Below are positions 9,501-17,329 of a DNA stretch of 48,766 nucleotides, piece after piece. The notes beneath the pieces were generated by a model that made no database searches, was not told where the DNA came from, and saw only the letters and a program-made list of their open reading frames with translations. Source of the stretch: an uncultured Eubacteriales bacterium (GTDB lineage Bacteria; Bacillota; Clostridia; Christensenellales; Aristaeellaceae). A program made the position numbers and the translations under genes. The stretch covers positions 1 through 48,766 of the forward strand of contig CADCAS010000006.1 in assembly GCA_902799465.1 (NCBI GenBank), written 5' to 3'. The stretch's first letter is position 1. Each line of letters begins with the position of its first letter.

Positions 9501-9584
9501 AACACGGTGCACGCCCGCATTCACGATGTCAGCTACTACATCGGCAAGGGCTATAAGGTCCGCCGACTGGCGAAGCTGGGGTAA
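6570..9584 (+). CDS. Exported protein with eight Big2-like domains and a C-terminal NlpC/P60-like domain
   Basis: A 1004-residue protein. The signal peptide is residues 1-24, followed by an acidic, Pro/Glu-rich stretch to about residue 90. Eight bacterial Ig-like (Big2) units follow, to about residue 750, each with a strand like VATVDxxGxVTAVxxGTATITVT. A helical linker leads to a C-terminal domain with GNDCSGLVSVAIWG (candidate catalytic Cys near residue 893), NAHVVMF (candidate His near 951) and a following ENGG. That Cys/His order is the NlpC/P60 pattern of peptidoglycan endopeptidases. The Ig-like units probably act as a stalk within or beyond the wall. It has its own promoter and terminator, so it is monocistronic. 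I see no sortase signal or S-layer domain, so its anchoring is unclear. Confidence 0.9.
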   Translation: MNRRLLAILLALSLLLTAVPAALAEEAPAAVIEAAVPEATGETGVPGLEAVPEEEQALTLEAEETPEEITAAPEEVGMALDDQEAEGEPVLAAASALPDKVAFGSAKLNIGLKETRPLVVVLGSDPDVEYVRDLTFTSSKPKYVEVDEDGFVTGVKKGSSTITVTTSNGRTATCKVTVKSAPTKVTVTPKTVKLNAGDTAALTAKLNSSSAASAITWHSTDEDVATVDPDTGLVTAVDSGVTTVTAVTFNGKTATIPVTVLAEPTSLDFDEHDIVMGVKQTITLDAKLNPGAECPITYSVDNARVLKLKGKTLTAQAAGTATVTASIYNGLEDSMTVTVEPAPKSVKLPFKTMYIGVGDTFQLDPVVDGCRAGLTFTSSKTKYATVTDDGLITAVQAGTTYVTIKTYNKKSFKLKVIVQKAPTSLTVTPEVLDMSEGETEKLKCKVPAGSFASITLTTSDPDVVTVDNETGELHAVGMGTAVVTATTYNGLEKSCVVNVKPAPRVIELEEYALDLAVKDTAQLVASFPDGGYSRLTYVSSDTKVATVSATGLVTGKKAGVATIKVMTSLPEVYAVAEVQVWGAPTRVTLPASSVELGVDDTYDILPIIPDNTRTTFTYRSSSTKIATVDAFGTVTAHAKGTATITVTTHNGKTAKLTVNVVNPFYPDRVTLSGEVPKLLPGETCYIEYDVYPSSARSFITMNWSTSNKRVATVDDDGEITAVGKGTATITGVAEENPKCKLTVKVTVVSSSYVDLATEEPAWTTDIYEIDENLELIYAIRESAYNEIDRLVDEDEISSSDARIRKQIIENIFDCYAFPWMTPKLQKYWKSANSEGGVKDFKPGIVYYGLPYNSSSSNRDYNVAKALDENRYYDSGEGYYILNQNRLVSGKYVGNDCSGLVSVAIWGTNNKHSDDRTTEILKTSDYRTISGYSTMRPGDLLCYHDSSSNAHVVMFLYYVDDDKTQFMLIENGGDIPGTNTVHARIHDVSYYIGKGYKVRRLAKLG

Positions 9585-9596
9585 TACAAAACCAGG

Positions 9597-9630
9597 AAGG
9601 GCGGCCAGAAACGGCCGCCCTTCGCATGTT
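9597..9630 (+). terminator. Rho-independent terminator
   Basis: Stem AAGGGCGGCC (9597-9606), a 6-base loop, and GGCCGCCCTT (9613-9622), then a T-rich stretch. It sits 12 bases after the Big2/NlpC stop codon. Confidence 0.8.
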
Positions 9631-9669
9631 CTTTGGGGGATATGGGTAGTACTTCGTTCTGCAGAGAGA

Positions 9670-9800
9670 AACAGGGAACAACAGGGAACAGGGAACAGAA
9701 ACTGGGAACAGGAATAGCGGCTGCCGCGCGTAATTCAGGGGCGGCAATGGCCGCCCCTGCGTTCCCAGGCTATTCCTGTTGCCTGTTGCCTGTTCCCTGG
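9670..9800. repeat. Heptamer-repeat inverted element
   Basis: The left arm carries GGGAACA-type heptamers (9670-9712). The core has AGCGGCTGCCGCG and the palindrome GGGGCGGC...GCCGCCCC. The right arm (9769-9800) carries TTGCCTG heptamers and is complementary to the left; for example AACAGGAATAG at 9708-9718 pairs with CTATTCCTGTT at 9770-9780. There is no coding evidence in 9585-9853. Confidence 0.65.
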
Positions 9801-9853
9801 ATTATGGCCGACAGATCACTTTAGAACAATTACCTGCTAATCGCAGGACTTTC

Positions 9854-10228
9854 TTACCTCCCAAATCTCTCCCTCTCCTTACACAGCTCCCCGTGCAGCT
9901 GGCAGGCGTTCCACGCCACGTTGGTGGGGGTGAGGACCGCCTTGAGGCTGATGGTGGGGATGGGGGAGCGGCGCAGGGCCTGGAGGAAGGCGTCGAAGCG
10001 GCGCTCATCAAGGTTACACATGACCAGCATGGGCTCGGTGAAGTTCCGGCTGGGCGCGTCGGGGGACGCCGCGGGGCCTAAGGGGATGCCCGCCATCGCG
10101 CCCAGTGGCAGCGCGAAGCCTTCCGGAGGGACGGGCTTCAAGCGGATGTCCAGAGCGGCGCAGAGCCCTCCGAGGACCTTCAGCACGGCGTCCTCCAGGT
10201 TGAACGCCAGCACCAGCGGACCGCCCAT
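9854..10228 (-). CDS. DUF3783-like protein
   Basis: A 124-residue protein. The central segment (EPMLVMCNLDERRFDAFLQALR...PTISLKAVLTPTNVAWNACQLHGEL) resembles the small DUF3783 family of anaerobic bacteria, whose function is unknown. The start codon is one base after the stop of the DUF4432-like gene (TGA-C-ATG), so the two are translationally coupled and share a promoter. It is cytoplasmic with no signal peptide. The family assignment is from memory of the motif and is moderate. Confidence 0.65.
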   Translation of the reverse strand: MGGPLVLAFNLEDAVLKVLGGLCAALDIRLKPVPPEGFALPLGAMAGIPLGPAASPDAPSRNFTEPMLVMCNLDERRFDAFLQALRRSPIPTISLKAVLTPTNVAWNACQLHGELCKERERFGR

Positions 10229-10229
10229 G

Positions 10230-11285
10230 TCAGCGCTTGTGGGCCCGGGCGATGAAGGCGTCGATCCGGGCGGGGTCCTCTATCAGCTCGATGGTCACGT
10301 TGAATTCCCGGGACTCGCCGGGCTCCAGATAGGTCAGCAGGCCCTTCTCCCGGCTCTCGGCGCGGCTGACGACGCTGCTGGTGGTGGGCTCCAGTCCCAG
10401 CGCGTACTCGCCCGCCCGCATGCACTTCCATTCGCACAGCAGCGGCAGCGCGGCGGCGTCGTAGCGCACGGCGGCGGCCAGGTTGAGCTTGGGATTGTGG
10501 AGCATGGCGAAGCCCTCGGCTCCGGCGGGGCTGGCGGTGTGGAAATAGCACTGCTCGTCGCGGCCGATGCCGGGTTCCTCCATGACATCGTAGTTGTGCA
10601 TGCCCTCGGCGGCGAAGTCGGTGCGGGCCTCGATCTCCGTGGCGGAGAAGTAGGCGCGGCAGCCCTCGTCCAGCATGGGATAGCCGAAGTTGATGTGGTA
10701 GATCAGCATCAGCGGGGAGGTGGCGAAGCCCTGGTTTTCCACCACGTCGCGGATGTGCAGCTCGTTGCGCTCGGTGTCCAGTCTGAGGTGGCGCTTCATG
10801 ACCATGTTGGGACCGAATATCTCGGCCTCGCGGATCTCGCCCGCCACGCACAGCACCTGGTCGTCGCCCTCGTACTCCGTCCAGGCGGAGACCCCGGCGG
10901 CGGGCAGGTTGTCGAAGGGTCCGTGCAGACCCAGCGGCACGCCGCCGTCCACGCCGGCCGCGCCCGCGTAGGTTAATCCGCAGGTGGTCATCATGCCCGC
11001 GTAGAACTGCTTGAGGAAACCGCTGGCCCCGTTCTCCACGTACAGATACGGCGAACGCACGCCCACCTTGTTCAGAAGGCCGATGTTGGCGCCCTTGTAG
11101 GACAGATATGGGATGTCCAGACCGCGGTCCGGCAGCACCGTCAGCTCTATGCCCCGGCCGTTTTTCAGCTTCAGCGCCCGCATGCCCCGGGCGGGGCCGT
11201 CATTGAAGGTGAAGTCCCGTATGCCGCACAGCGCCGACGGGTCGCCGCACCACTTCCGCAGCTCGAATGCCTGTGATTTCTTCAT
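10230..11285 (-). CDS. DUF4432-like aldose 1-epimerase-fold protein
   Basis: A 351-residue protein. Early residues read GRGIELTVLPDRGLDIPYLSYKG, with LHGPFDNLPA and a central MLIYHINFGYPMLDEG, features shared with the DUF4432 branch of the galactose mutarotase superfamily. Members bind sugars in a beta-sandwich and are often annotated as aldose 1-epimerase-like; the true substrate is generally unknown. A start at 11285 follows GGAGG and a good promoter. The DUF3783-like gene is coupled downstream. No sugar transporter or kinase lies nearby to suggest the sugar. Confidence 0.8.
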   Translation of the reverse strand: MKKSQAFELRKWCGDPSALCGIRDFTFNDGPARGMRALKLKNGRGIELTVLPDRGLDIPYLSYKGANIGLLNKVGVRSPYLYVENGASGFLKQFYAGMMTTCGLTYAGAAGVDGGVPLGLHGPFDNLPAAGVSAWTEYEGDDQVLCVAGEIREAEIFGPNMVMKRHLRLDTERNELHIRDVVENQGFATSPLMLIYHINFGYPMLDEGCRAYFSATEIEARTDFAAEGMHNYDVMEEPGIGRDEQCYFHTASPAGAEGFAMLHNPKLNLAAAVRYDAAALPLLCEWKCMRAGEYALGLEPTTSSVVSRAESREKGLLTYLEPGESREFNVTIELIEDPARIDAFIARAHKR

Positions 11286-11329
11286 ATGAATTTACCTCCG
11301 TTTGTTTGATGGGGTTACAAGCTGTGTCT

Positions 11330-11359
11330 ATTATAACCACGTTTCTTAACGTTTGTCAA
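11330..11359 (-). promoter_or_regulatory. SigA-type promoter of the DUF4432 gene
   Basis: On the minus strand: TTGACA (11354-11359), an 18-base spacer, and TATAAT (11330-11335). The transcript starts about 40 bases before the gene. On the opposite strand a TATAAT near 11402 could serve the aminopeptidase gene, but its -35 box is poor. Confidence 0.75.
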
Positions 11360-11437
11360 CCGATTTATCACAAACGCGGTGGCGAAGGGCGCGCTTTGGG
11401 GATATAATAGAGGCAAAGCAACATCTGGAGGTCAGCA

Positions 11438-12727
11438 ATGGATGGTTTTATGAAATTCATACAGGCGTCGCCCACCGCGTTTCACGCCGTGGCGAACCTG
11501 GCGGAGATGCTCGTGGCGGCGGGGTATCAGGCGCTGGAGGAGCGACAACCCTGGCGGCTTCAAAGGGGCGGGAGATATTATGTGACGCGCAACGGGTCGG
11601 CCCTCATCGCCTTCCGCCTGCCGGAGGGCAGGCTGGATCACTACCAGCTCGTGGCCAGCCACGCCGATTCCCCGGCCTTCAAGCTCAAGCCCAACCCGAA
11701 GCGGGAGGCACAGGGCTACGCGCTGTTGAACGTGGAGAAGTACGGCGGGATGATCATGAGCACCTGGTTTGACCGGCCTCTGTCCGTGGCAGGGCGGCTG
11801 GCGGTGCGGACGCCCGGCGGCATCGAGACAAAGCGGGTGTATCTGGACCGGGACCTGGCGCTGATCCCCAATATGCCCATCCATTTCAACCGCGACGTCA
11901 ACGACGGCGTGAAGCTGAACGCCCAGGTGGACATGCTGCCGGTGTACGGCGCGGCGGGCGCGGACATCCTGGCGCTGGCCGCGGAGGCGGCGGGCGTTGC
12001 GGTTGAGGACGTGGCGGGCTTTGACCTGTTCCTGGTCAACCGCGACGCGCCGCGGCTCTGGGGCGCGCAGGGGGAATACATCGCCTCGCCCCGGCTGGAC
12101 GACCTGGAGTGCGCCTACGCCTCCATCCGCGCGCTGATCGGGGCGAAGCCCTCGGCGCACGGGGACATGGCTTGCGTGTTCGACAACGAGGAGGTCGGCA
12201 GCGGCACCCGACAGGGCGCGGATTCCACCCTGCTGACGGACGTGCTGACCCGCGCGGCCCGGGGCATGGATGTGGAGGATGTGGAGGCGATGATCGCCGG
12301 GAGCTTCATGCTGTCCGCGGACAACGCCCACGCCGTCCATCCCAACCATCCCGAGCAGTATGACGCCGAGAACCGCGTGTCCATGAACGGCGGCGTGGTG
12401 GTGAAGTTCAACACCGCCCAGAAGTACACCAGCGACGGCGTCTCCCAGGCGGTGTTCGAGGCCCTCTGCAAGCGCGCCGGCGTGCCCGTCCAGCGCTTCG
12501 CCAACCGCTCCGACATCCCCGGCGGCTCTACCCTGGGCAACATCGCCAACACCCACGCCTCCATGCCCTCCGTGGACATCGGACTGGCCCAGCTCGCCAT
12601 GCACTCCGCCAACGAGAGCGCGGGCGTCAGGGACCTGGGATACATGATCGATGCCATGCGGACCTTCCACGAGACCGAGATCGAAGTGGCGGGGGACGGG
12701 GATGTGCGGATCAGCTGGGCAGATTAA
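11438..12727 (+). CDS. apeB: M18 family aminopeptidase
   Basis: A 429-residue protein, the usual length for the M18 (aspartyl aminopeptidase) family, which removes N-terminal residues from peptides in the cytoplasm using two metal ions. The early motif SPTAFHAV is typical. Metal and catalytic signatures are present in order: HADSPAFKLKPNP (about residue 74), FDNEEVGSGT (about 248) and SADNAHAVHPNH (about 293). GGAGG lies 8 bases before the ATG. It is a single gene convergent with ftsH, separated from it by a MITE-like copy. The assignment is firm; the precise substrate preference is not known. Confidence 0.93.
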   Translation: MDGFMKFIQASPTAFHAVANLAEMLVAAGYQALEERQPWRLQRGGRYYVTRNGSALIAFRLPEGRLDHYQLVASHADSPAFKLKPNPKREAQGYALLNVEKYGGMIMSTWFDRPLSVAGRLAVRTPGGIETKRVYLDRDLALIPNMPIHFNRDVNDGVKLNAQVDMLPVYGAAGADILALAAEAAGVAVEDVAGFDLFLVNRDAPRLWGAQGEYIASPRLDDLECAYASIRALIGAKPSAHGDMACVFDNEEVGSGTRQGADSTLLTDVLTRAARGMDVEDVEAMIAGSFMLSADNAHAVHPNHPEQYDAENRVSMNGGVVVKFNTAQKYTSDGVSQAVFEALCKRAGVPVQRFANRSDIPGGSTLGNIANTHASMPSVDIGLAQLAMHSANESAGVRDLGYMIDAMRTFHETEIEVAGDGDVRISWAD

Positions 12728-12754
12728 TGCCTCGCTTTTTGCCCGTCTGTCAAC

Positions 12755-12979
12755 GGTACCTGGTCAGTCATGCGCAATAATGGTACTTATTGTGATGGCG
12801 GAGAACGACCTCTCAGTCAGCCTAACGGCTGACAGCTCCCCTGAAAGGGGAGCCAAGAGGAATGAAGCGCGCGGCAGCCTTGGCTCCCCTTTCAGGGGAG
12901 CTGTCACGCGAAGCGTGACTGAGAGGTCGTTCTCAATCCCGATAAAACACTGTTCATCACAGCAGAAAAGATACTGTCA
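12755..12979. mobile_element. MITE-like inverted-repeat element, copy 2
   Basis: The same internal plan as 3170-3393: GACCTCTCAGTCA at 12808-12820, two GGCTCCCC/GGGGAGC hairpins, and TGACTGAGAGGTC at about 12917-12929. The outer terminal repeats (GGTACCTGGTCAGTCA and AGATACTG) have diverged, suggesting an older copy. It fills most of the gap between the convergent apeB and ftsH; no gene is seen in 12728-13027. Confidence 0.65.
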
Positions 12980-12990
12980 ATACATGAATC

Positions 12991-13020
12991 AGCCGCCCGC
13001 GGACATTTCCGCGGGCGGCT
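12991..13020 (-). terminator. Hairpin terminator after ftsH
   Basis: A perfect 13 bp GC-rich stem (12991-13003 with 13008-13020) and a 4-base loop, 8 bases beyond the ftsH stop. The T-tract is weak on both strands, so termination efficiency is uncertain. It may serve both converging genes. Confidence 0.6.
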
Positions 13021-13027
13021 GTTGGGT

Positions 13028-15031
13028 TTATTCCTCGGTTTCTACAGTTTCCTCGGTTTGTTCGGTTTCCTGAATCTCCCCGGCGGGCTCGATAGCCTCG
13101 GGAGTCTCATCTTCCTGGTTCATGAAGGCGAGGAACTCGGCCTTGTCGATCTTTTCCTTTTCGATCAGCAGCCGGGCCAGGCCGTGGAGCTGGTCGATGT
13201 GATCGCTTAAGATGGTCTTGGCGCGGTCATAGGCTTCCACCAGCAGGGCGCGGACCTCGCCGTCGATGTCCTCGTTGACCATCTCGGAGAAGCCGGAATT
13301 CTGCTGGCCGAAGGACTTGCCCAGGAACACCTCGTGCTCGGTGCCCAGGAACACCGGGCCCAGCTTTTCGCTCATGCCGTACTCGGTGACCATGCCCCGG
13401 GCGATCTCGGTGGCGGACTTGATGTCGGAGGACGCGCCGGTGGTGACGTCGCCGAACACCAGCGCCTCGGCCACCCGGCCGCCCATGGCGCTGGCCATCT
13501 GGGCCTTCATGCGGGCGGTGGTGACGTAGTGGAACTCCTCCTGGGGCAGGTACATGGTGTAGCCGCCGGCGGAGCCGCGGGGGATGGTGGTGATCTCGTG
13601 GACGTCGTCGCACTCGGGGATGTAGTGGGCCACGATGGCGTGGCCGCCCTCGTGGTAGGCCACCAGCTTGCGGTCCATCTCCGTGACCTTGCGGGACTTC
13701 TTCTCGGGGCCTGCCATGACCCGGGTGATGGCCTCCTCGATGGCGCTCATGTCGATGGTCTCCGCGCCCCTGCGGGCGGTGAGCAGCGCGGCCTCGTTCA
13801 TCACGTTCATAAGATCCGCGCCGGTGAAGTACGGCGTGCGCCGCGCCAGCACCGCCAGATCCACGTCGGGGGCCAGGGGCTTGTTGCGGGAGTGGACCTT
13901 GAGAATCTCCTCGCGGCCCTTGACGTCGGGATAGTTCACCACGATGCGCCGGTCAAAGCGGCCGGGGCGCAGCAGGGCGGGGTCCAGGATGTCCGAACGG
14001 TTGGTGGCCGCCATGACGATGACGCCCTCGTTGTGGGTGAAGCCGTCCATCTCCACCAGCAGCTGGTTGAGGGTCTGCTCGCGCTCGTCGTGACCGCCGC
14101 CCAGGCCCGCGCCGCGCTGACGGCCCACGGCGTCGATCTCGTCGATGAACACGATGGCCGGGGCGCTCTTCTTGGCCTGGTCGAACAGGTCGCGCACGCG
14201 GCTCGCGCCGACGCCCACGAACATCTCCACGAAGTCGGAGCCGGAGATGGTGAAGAACGGCACGCCCGCCTCACCGGCCACGGCCCGGGCCAGCAGCGTC
14301 TTGCCCGTTCCGGGAGGGCCGACCAGCAGCACGCCCGTGGGGATGCGCGCGCCGACCTTGGTGAAGCGCTGGGGATTTTTCAGGAATTGCACGATCTCCC
14401 GCAGCTCTTCCTTCTCCTCGTCCGCGCCGGCCACGTCGTTGAAGGTGACCTTGTTGCCGTTGGGGTCGGTCATGCGGGCGTGGGACTTGCTGAAGCCCAT
14501 CATGCCCTTGCCGCCGGTCTGCTGGCGCATCAGGAAGTACCACAGCGCGCCGAACAGGATCATGGTCACCAGCAGCGGCACCCATTCCACCCACCACGCC
14601 GCCTGGGCCGGCAGCTTGGAGGTGATGTTGAAGTCGTACTCCGTGGGGCTGACCTTGCGGCCCAGCACCGATTCGTAGATGACGCCGACGTCCTCGTAGA
14701 ACCGGGCCTCGCTGGGCAGCACGCACTGGATGTCGAAGTTGCCGGTCAGCTCGTAGCTCGCCTGATTCTCCTCCGTGACGCCCGACAGGGTGGACGACTG
14801 TATGACCACCGTGGAGAGGGTCATGTCCTTTTGCTCATCGGTGAGCTTCTCGCCCTGGCTGTGCCGCAGGTCCGCCTCCACCCACTCCAGGAGCTTGGTG
14901 TAGCTGATGGACTTGGGCTGGGCGGTGGTGCCGTCCGTCAGCATGTGCACCACCAGCAGAATCACCGCCAGCAGCAGCAGATACATCAGGGGTCCCTGCA
15001 GAAGCCTGCGCATGGGTTGCTTTTTATTCAA
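13028..15031 (-). CDS. ftsH: ATP-dependent zinc metalloprotease FtsH
   Basis: A 667-residue membrane-bound AAA+ protease that degrades unfolded membrane proteins and regulatory proteins as a hexamer. One membrane helix lies near residues 11-27 and another near 125-145, with an extracytoplasmic domain between. The AAA domain has Walker A GPPGTGKT (about 237), Walker [10 protein letters not shown] and the second region of homology [19 protein letters not shown]. The protease zinc site is HEGGH at about 459. The C-terminus ends in a Glu/Thr-rich tail. The chosen start is TTG, preceded by AGAGGA at a 9-base spacing; ATG at codon 7 is an alternative. The order tilS-hpt-ftsH is widely conserved in Firmicutes. 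A promoter at 15106-15135 suggests independent transcription. Confidence 0.97.
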   Translation of the reverse strand: MNKKQPMRRLLQGPLMYLLLLAVILLVVHMLTDGTTAQPKSISYTKLLEWVEADLRHSQGEKLTDEQKDMTLSTVVIQSSTLSGVTEENQASYELTGNFDIQCVLPSEARFYEDVGVIYESVLGRKVSPTEYDFNITSKLPAQAAWWVEWVPLLVTMILFGALWYFLMRQQTGGKGMMGFSKSHARMTDPNGNKVTFNDVAGADEEKEELREIVQFLKNPQRFTKVGARIPTGVLLVGPPGTGKTLLARAVAGEAGVPFFTISGSDFVEMFVGVGASRVRDLFDQAKKSAPAIVFIDEIDAVGRQRGAGLGGGHDEREQTLNQLLVEMDGFTHNEGVIVMAATNRSDILDPALLRPGRFDRRIVVNYPDVKGREEILKVHSRNKPLAPDVDLAVLARRTPYFTGADLMNVMNEAALLTARRGAETIDMSAIEEAITRVMAGPEKKSRKVTEMDRKLVAYHEGGHAIVAHYIPECDDVHEITTIPRGSAGGYTMYLPQEEFHYVTTARMKAQMASAMGGRVAEALVFGDVTTGASSDIKSATEIARGMVTEYGMSEKLGPVFLGTEHEVFLGKSFGQQNSGFSEMVNEDIDGEVRALLVEAYDRAKTILSDHIDQLHGLARLLIEKEKIDKAEFLAFMNQEDETPEAIEPAGEIQETEQTEETVETEE

Positions 15032-15105
15032 GTCGAAGGTCCTCTCTTTCGGATGGTCGCTCCGTTGTCCTCGTCTCGCGGGGCGCGGTAAAGATATCTT
15101 ATATT

Positions 15106-15135
15106 ATTATACACATTGACGCGCCGGCGTGGAAA
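15106..15135 (-). promoter_or_regulatory. Probable ftsH promoter
   Basis: On the minus strand: TATAAT (15106-15111), with a weak -35 TTTCCA (15130-15135) at 18 bases. It lies in the gap between hpt and ftsH. Confidence 0.5.
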
Positions 15136-15142
15136 GCGCAAA

Positions 15143-15691
15143 TCAGTTATTTTCGTAAACTTCAGGTTTCAATATGCCGATGTAGGGCAGGTTGCGGTAG
15201 GCCTCGGCATAGTCCAGGCCGTAACCCACCACGAAGCCGTCGGGAATGACGAAGCCCGAATAGTCGGCCTTGAGGGTGATGCCGGGGGCACGGCGGGCGG
15301 GCTTGTCCAGCAGGGTGCAGATCCTGATGGACCTTGCGCCGCGGGCGGAGAGCATGCGGCTTAAGTAGCTCAGCGTAAAGCCCGAGTCGATGATGTCCTC
15401 CACGATGATGGCGTGGCGGTGCTCGATGGAGCCGGAGAGGTCCTTGCGGATCTCCACCTCGCCGGAGGACTTTGTGGTGCGGCCGTAGCTGGACACCGCC
15501 ATGAAGTCCATCGTCAGGCGAATGGGCATGGCCCGCAGCAGGTCCGCGAAGAACATGGTGGAGCCCTTCAGGATGCAGATCATCACGGGGTTTTTGTCCG
15601 CATAGTCTTTGGCGATCTGCGCGCCCAGCTCCCGGACGCGGTTCTGGATCTGCTCCTCGCTGAGCAGTACGCTTTCGATGTCATTTTGCAT
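15143..15691 (-). CDS. hpt: Hypoxanthine phosphoribosyltransferase
   Basis: A 182-residue enzyme, the usual length, that salvages hypoxanthine and guanine with PRPP to give IMP and GMP. The PRPP-binding loop is IIVEDIIDSGFTLSYL, and the purine-binding end contains GFVVGYGLDYAEAYRNLPYIG, typical of the family. The start at 15691 (MQNDIESVLLSEEQI) is preceded by GGAGGAAG, whereas the longer reading frame has no site. The start overlaps the end of tilS by 11 bases, so translation is coupled. Confidence 0.95.
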   Translation of the reverse strand: MQNDIESVLLSEEQIQNRVRELGAQIAKDYADKNPVMICILKGSTMFFADLLRAMPIRLTMDFMAVSSYGRTTKSSGEVEIRKDLSGSIEHRHAIIVEDIIDSGFTLSYLSRMLSARGARSIRICTLLDKPARRAPGITLKADYSGFVIPDGFVVGYGLDYAEAYRNLPYIGILKPEVYENN

Positions 15692-17036
15692 GATTCTTCC
15701 TCCGTATAATATCATCTGAATAGGTGAGCGAAACGGCAATGTCGCCGGAGATGACCGCGGCCTCCTGGGAGATGCCGATGCCGGTGACCCAGTGGACGCG
15801 GCTGCCCACCGCCACCAGCGCCACCTGGTCCCGCAGGGGACGGTCGATCTTCCTGTCGGTAAAGTAGTCGGAGAGCAGCTTCTCTCCGCAGCCCAGGGGC
15901 CGTATGCGGTCGCCGGGAAGACGGGTGCGCACCACCGCGCCCTTGAGCGCGTCGCGGTTGAGCACCTGCCGCCACGGGTCGTTTCTCACGGGAATGGGCG
16001 GGGAGGGCGCGGCCTCAATGGCGCACAGCGGCGGGCAGAGCGTCGCGCCGTTCATATTCAGCGGCACGGGCGCGATTGGTTCGACGTTTTTCCGGGCAAA
16101 ATAGAGGCGGTGGCCCGTGCGCTCGGCCATCAGGTCCGGGGACAGGTCCAGCCTGCCGCGCAGCTTCGAGCAGAGCGCCTCCAGCGCGTTGACCTGCTCG
16201 TGGGTGAGCGTGTCACACCCGGAGGCCTCCATCAGCGCCCGGCGCAGCACCGCCCGCGGGGGCAGCACCGTCAGATCGAGCCAGCGGCAGCACCAGCCCG
16301 GCGGGGCGAAGAAGCTCCGCCGGAGGTAGTCCCGCGTGAGCCCGGCCAGAAAGTCGCTTTCGATCTGCGCCGACGCCGCGAACCGCGCCACGGCGCGCGT
16401 GAACTGTGGATAGCATTTCTCCAATTCCGGAATCGCATGCAGCCGGAGCGCGTTGCGGGGGTTGTCGTCCAGGGCGTTGGTAGCGTCCTCCCGCCAGGTC
16501 ATGCCCCGGGCGCGGAGGCAGTCCACGAGCTCCGCCTTGCGATAGGCCAGCAGGGGCCGGTAGAGCCCCGCCTCCTGATCCAGCGCGCGCATGCCGCAGA
16601 TGCCCTGGGGACCCGCGCCGCGGGCCAGGTGCATCAGCACCGCCTCGGCCTGGTCGTCCATGTGGTGGGCCAGGGCGATGAGCTCCGCGCCGGTCTCCTC
16701 CCGAAGCCGGTGCAGGATCTGATAGCGCTGGATGCGGGCCTCGGTCTCCAGACCACGGCGATGGGCCTTCGCCAGCGCGGGCACGTCCACCCGCTCCAGA
16801 TGGAAGGGGATGTCCAGCGACGCGCACAGGTCCCGGCAGAATTCGGCGTCCTCCGCGCTTTCGGGGCGAATGGCGTGGTCCACGTGGACCGCGGACAGCT
16901 CAAGCCCATAGCTCGCCCGGGCGTCCGACAGCAGCGCCGCCAGCGCCACGGAGTCCGCGCCGCCCGACAGCGCGATCAGCAGCCGCCGCCCCCGTACCAT
17001 GGAAAAGTCGGGCGTCAGGTCCCTTCTGTTACGCAT
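15681..17036 (-). CDS. tilS: tRNA(Ile)-lysidine synthase
   Basis: A 451-residue cytoplasmic enzyme that attaches lysine to C34 of the CAU-anticodon tRNA-Ile, switching it to read AUA. The N-terminal PP-loop ATP site is SGGADSVAL (about residues 24-32), with HVDHAIRPES and the conserved ALAHHMDDQAEAVLMHLARGAG following. The C-terminal region holds the small TilS C domain ending in the FTDRKI segment. GGAGGG precedes the ATG. It is the first gene of tilS-hpt, under a strong promoter. Confidence 0.94.
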   Translation of the reverse strand: MRNRRDLTPDFSMVRGRRLLIALSGGADSVALAALLSDARASYGLELSAVHVDHAIRPESAEDAEFCRDLCASLDIPFHLERVDVPALAKAHRRGLETEARIQRYQILHRLREETGAELIALAHHMDDQAEAVLMHLARGAGPQGICGMRALDQEAGLYRPLLAYRKAELVDCLRARGMTWREDATNALDDNPRNALRLHAIPELEKCYPQFTRAVARFAASAQIESDFLAGLTRDYLRRSFFAPPGWCCRWLDLTVLPPRAVLRRALMEASGCDTLTHEQVNALEALCSKLRGRLDLSPDLMAERTGHRLYFARKNVEPIAPVPLNMNGATLCPPLCAIEAAPSPPIPVRNDPWRQVLNRDALKGAVVRTRLPGDRIRPLGCGEKLLSDYFTDRKIDRPLRDQVALVAVGSRVHWVTGIGISQEAAVISGDIAVSLTYSDDIIRRKNHAK

Positions 17037-17062
17037 AGAAATGACCCTCCATAATGTACATA

Positions 17063-17091
17063 ATTATACCCTTTTTAATCGTTTATGGCAA
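17063..17091 (-). promoter_or_regulatory. SigA-type promoter of tilS-hpt
   Basis: On the minus strand: TTGCCA (17086-17091), a 17-base spacer, and TATAAT (17063-17068), about 27 bases before the tilS start. Confidence 0.8.
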
Positions 17092-17111
17092 CCTTTTTTA
17101 ACGGAAAAAAG

Positions 17112-17140
17112 ACATAAGTGGAGTTAAATGCGGTTAAAAT
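17112..17140 (+). promoter_or_regulatory. Possible SigF/SigG (forespore) promoter
   Basis: ACATA at 17112-17116, 15 bases, then GGTTAAAAT at 17132-17140, which fits the SigF -10 pattern GGnnAnAnT; the -35 matches four of five positions. It lies about 190 bases before spoIVB, which is a forespore gene in Bacillus. Such short matches also occur by chance. The rest of 17141-17329 shows no gene. Confidence 0.35.
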
Positions 17141-17329
17141 CGGGATGGACGCGGGTCGGGATCGCGGAAAGTCCTGACTTGCCAATGTCCGCCAATCCCG
17201 CCGCGACGGGCGTTTCGACCATCCCGTCCCCATGGATTCCCACGGCGCGACACATTTGCCAGCATGGGTCGCGTCCCGGGCGGCAAGCTAATCCGCGGGG
17301 CCAGGACGACGGGAATGGAGGAATGCGTT

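Noticed and set aside
6564..9524. A 986-residue open frame on the minus strand opposite the Big2/NlpC gene
   Set aside because: It is a shadow of the GC-rich coding strand: low-complexity Gly/Val/His composition, no domain, and the plus strand has a promoter, ribosome site, signal peptide and recognisable domains.
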